This document shows positions 11,947-12,105 of a stretch of DNA of 12,105 bases, in pieces (within the stretch, counting starts at the first letter, position 1; each line of letters begins with the position of its first letter). A program made the translations under genes and the position numbers. Location of the stretch: assembly GCA_943354465.1 (NCBI GenBank), contig CALRCC010000014.1, positions 1 through 12,105 of the forward strand, written 5' to 3'. The notes below the pieces were generated by a model, which saw only the letters and a program-made list of their open reading frames with translations, had not been told where the DNA came from and searched no databases. This DNA is from Candidatus Ryanbacteria bacterium (GTDB taxonomy: Bacteria; Patescibacteriota; Minisyncoccia; Ryanbacterales; GWA2-47-10b).

Positions 11947-12105
11947 TTATTTATTGAGATAAGTTATTGTTAATTGCACACAAGTGGCGAATGCCCCCCA
12001 CAAGAGATACGGGATATTGGCATAGACGACCCAGCGGAGTTCGGGTGATGCATGCCAAACGGCGTAGAGTGCCCAGATAAGTGTGCCGACGACGAGCAAA
12101 ATGTC
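11947..12105 (-). CDS. TspO/MBR family protein, C-terminal 52 residues only
   Basis: This frame enters from the right edge and only the last 52 residues are seen. Hydrophobic segments are split by a short polar loop H-A-S-P-E-L-R-W (18-25), then N-I-P-Y-L-L-W-G-A-F-A (30-40), ending T-Y-L-N-K. The P-Y-L-x-W-x-x-F-A-x-x-L and the final L-N are the usual end of the fifth TspO helix; here A-T-C-V-Q replaces the common L-N. TspO proteins bind porphyrins/heme and are linked to oxidative stress and light responses. The 5' part is outside the window, so the identity is based on the terminal signature. It is followed by the FMN reductase gene after 3 bases. Confidence 0.75.
   Translation of the reverse strand, partial: DILLVVGTLIWALYAVWHASPELRWVVYANIPYLLWGAFATCVQLTITYLNK

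Noticed and set aside
1..12105. CRISPR array, tRNA or rRNA genes, insertion sequences, defence genes
   Set aside because: No regularly spaced repeats, no cloverleaf or rRNA-like stretch and no transposase, nuclease or toxin-antitoxin motif were seen on reading both strands.

Overview
The window is a compact bacterial region of about 12.1 kb. Nearly every gene lies on the minus strand with very short gaps or ATGA/TAATG overlaps. TGA is used as a normal stop at several ends (PGI/PMI-operon paralog, hydrolase cluster, DUF1295/DUF2177 junction), so the standard bacterial code 11 applies. The mix of short genes, a bifunctional archaeal-type phosphoglucose/phosphomannose isomerase, an ITPA-like nucleotide pyrophosphatase and many small membrane proteins suggests a Patescibacteria/CPR genome, perhaps Parcubacteria. 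That assignment is an inference; no rRNA or ribosomal marker is present.

Block 1 (1-5383, minus strand) reads as one operon: a membrane-anchored YVTN beta-propeller, a bifunctional PGI/PMI, two tandem paralogous membrane-anchored Cys/His-rich proteins, and a GT-C type membrane glycosyltransferase cut by the window edge. The paralogs are the least explained part. They share an N-terminal anchor, H-x-x-A-H-x-x-G-R, G-C-x-H-G and C-x-H-G-x-G-H-G histidine motifs, C-W-x-G-x-F-M-E-N, and then a roughly 34-residue repeat carrying a Cys pair. I read them as a disulfide-clamped helical repeat protein outside the cytoplasm with a probable metal site.

Block 2 (5460-7523, minus) is an oxidative-damage/housecleaning operon: msrB, msrA, an ITPA/RdgB-like pyrophosphatase with an altered base-recognition motif, and an RBBP9-type serine hydrolase. 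It ends at a strong bidirectional hairpin at 5412-5435.

Block 3 (7666-8868, minus) holds two very short membrane ORFs (47 and 25 aa, the second predicted only from the sequence), a 148-aa four-helix membrane protein, and a 174-aa protein of a conserved uncharacterised family.

Block 4 (8918-12105) holds DUF1295, DUF2177 and SOUL heme-binding genes on the minus strand. A FAS1 (fasciclin) gene is divergent on the plus strand, then an FMN reductase and the C-terminal end of a TspO/MBR gene lie on the minus strand. DUF1295, DUF2177, SOUL, TspO and flavin reductases are families I associate with light/singlet-oxygen response regions in other bacteria, so blocks 2-4 together may be a photo-oxidative stress island. 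A perfect 24-bp inverted repeat separates the convergent fasciclin and FMN-reductase genes.

Several starts in block 1 have Shine-Dalgarno sequences (AGGAGG, AGGA). Most starts in blocks 2-4 follow SD-less, A/T-only leaders, and these blocks look more AT-rich by eye, which hints at a different origin or initiation mode.
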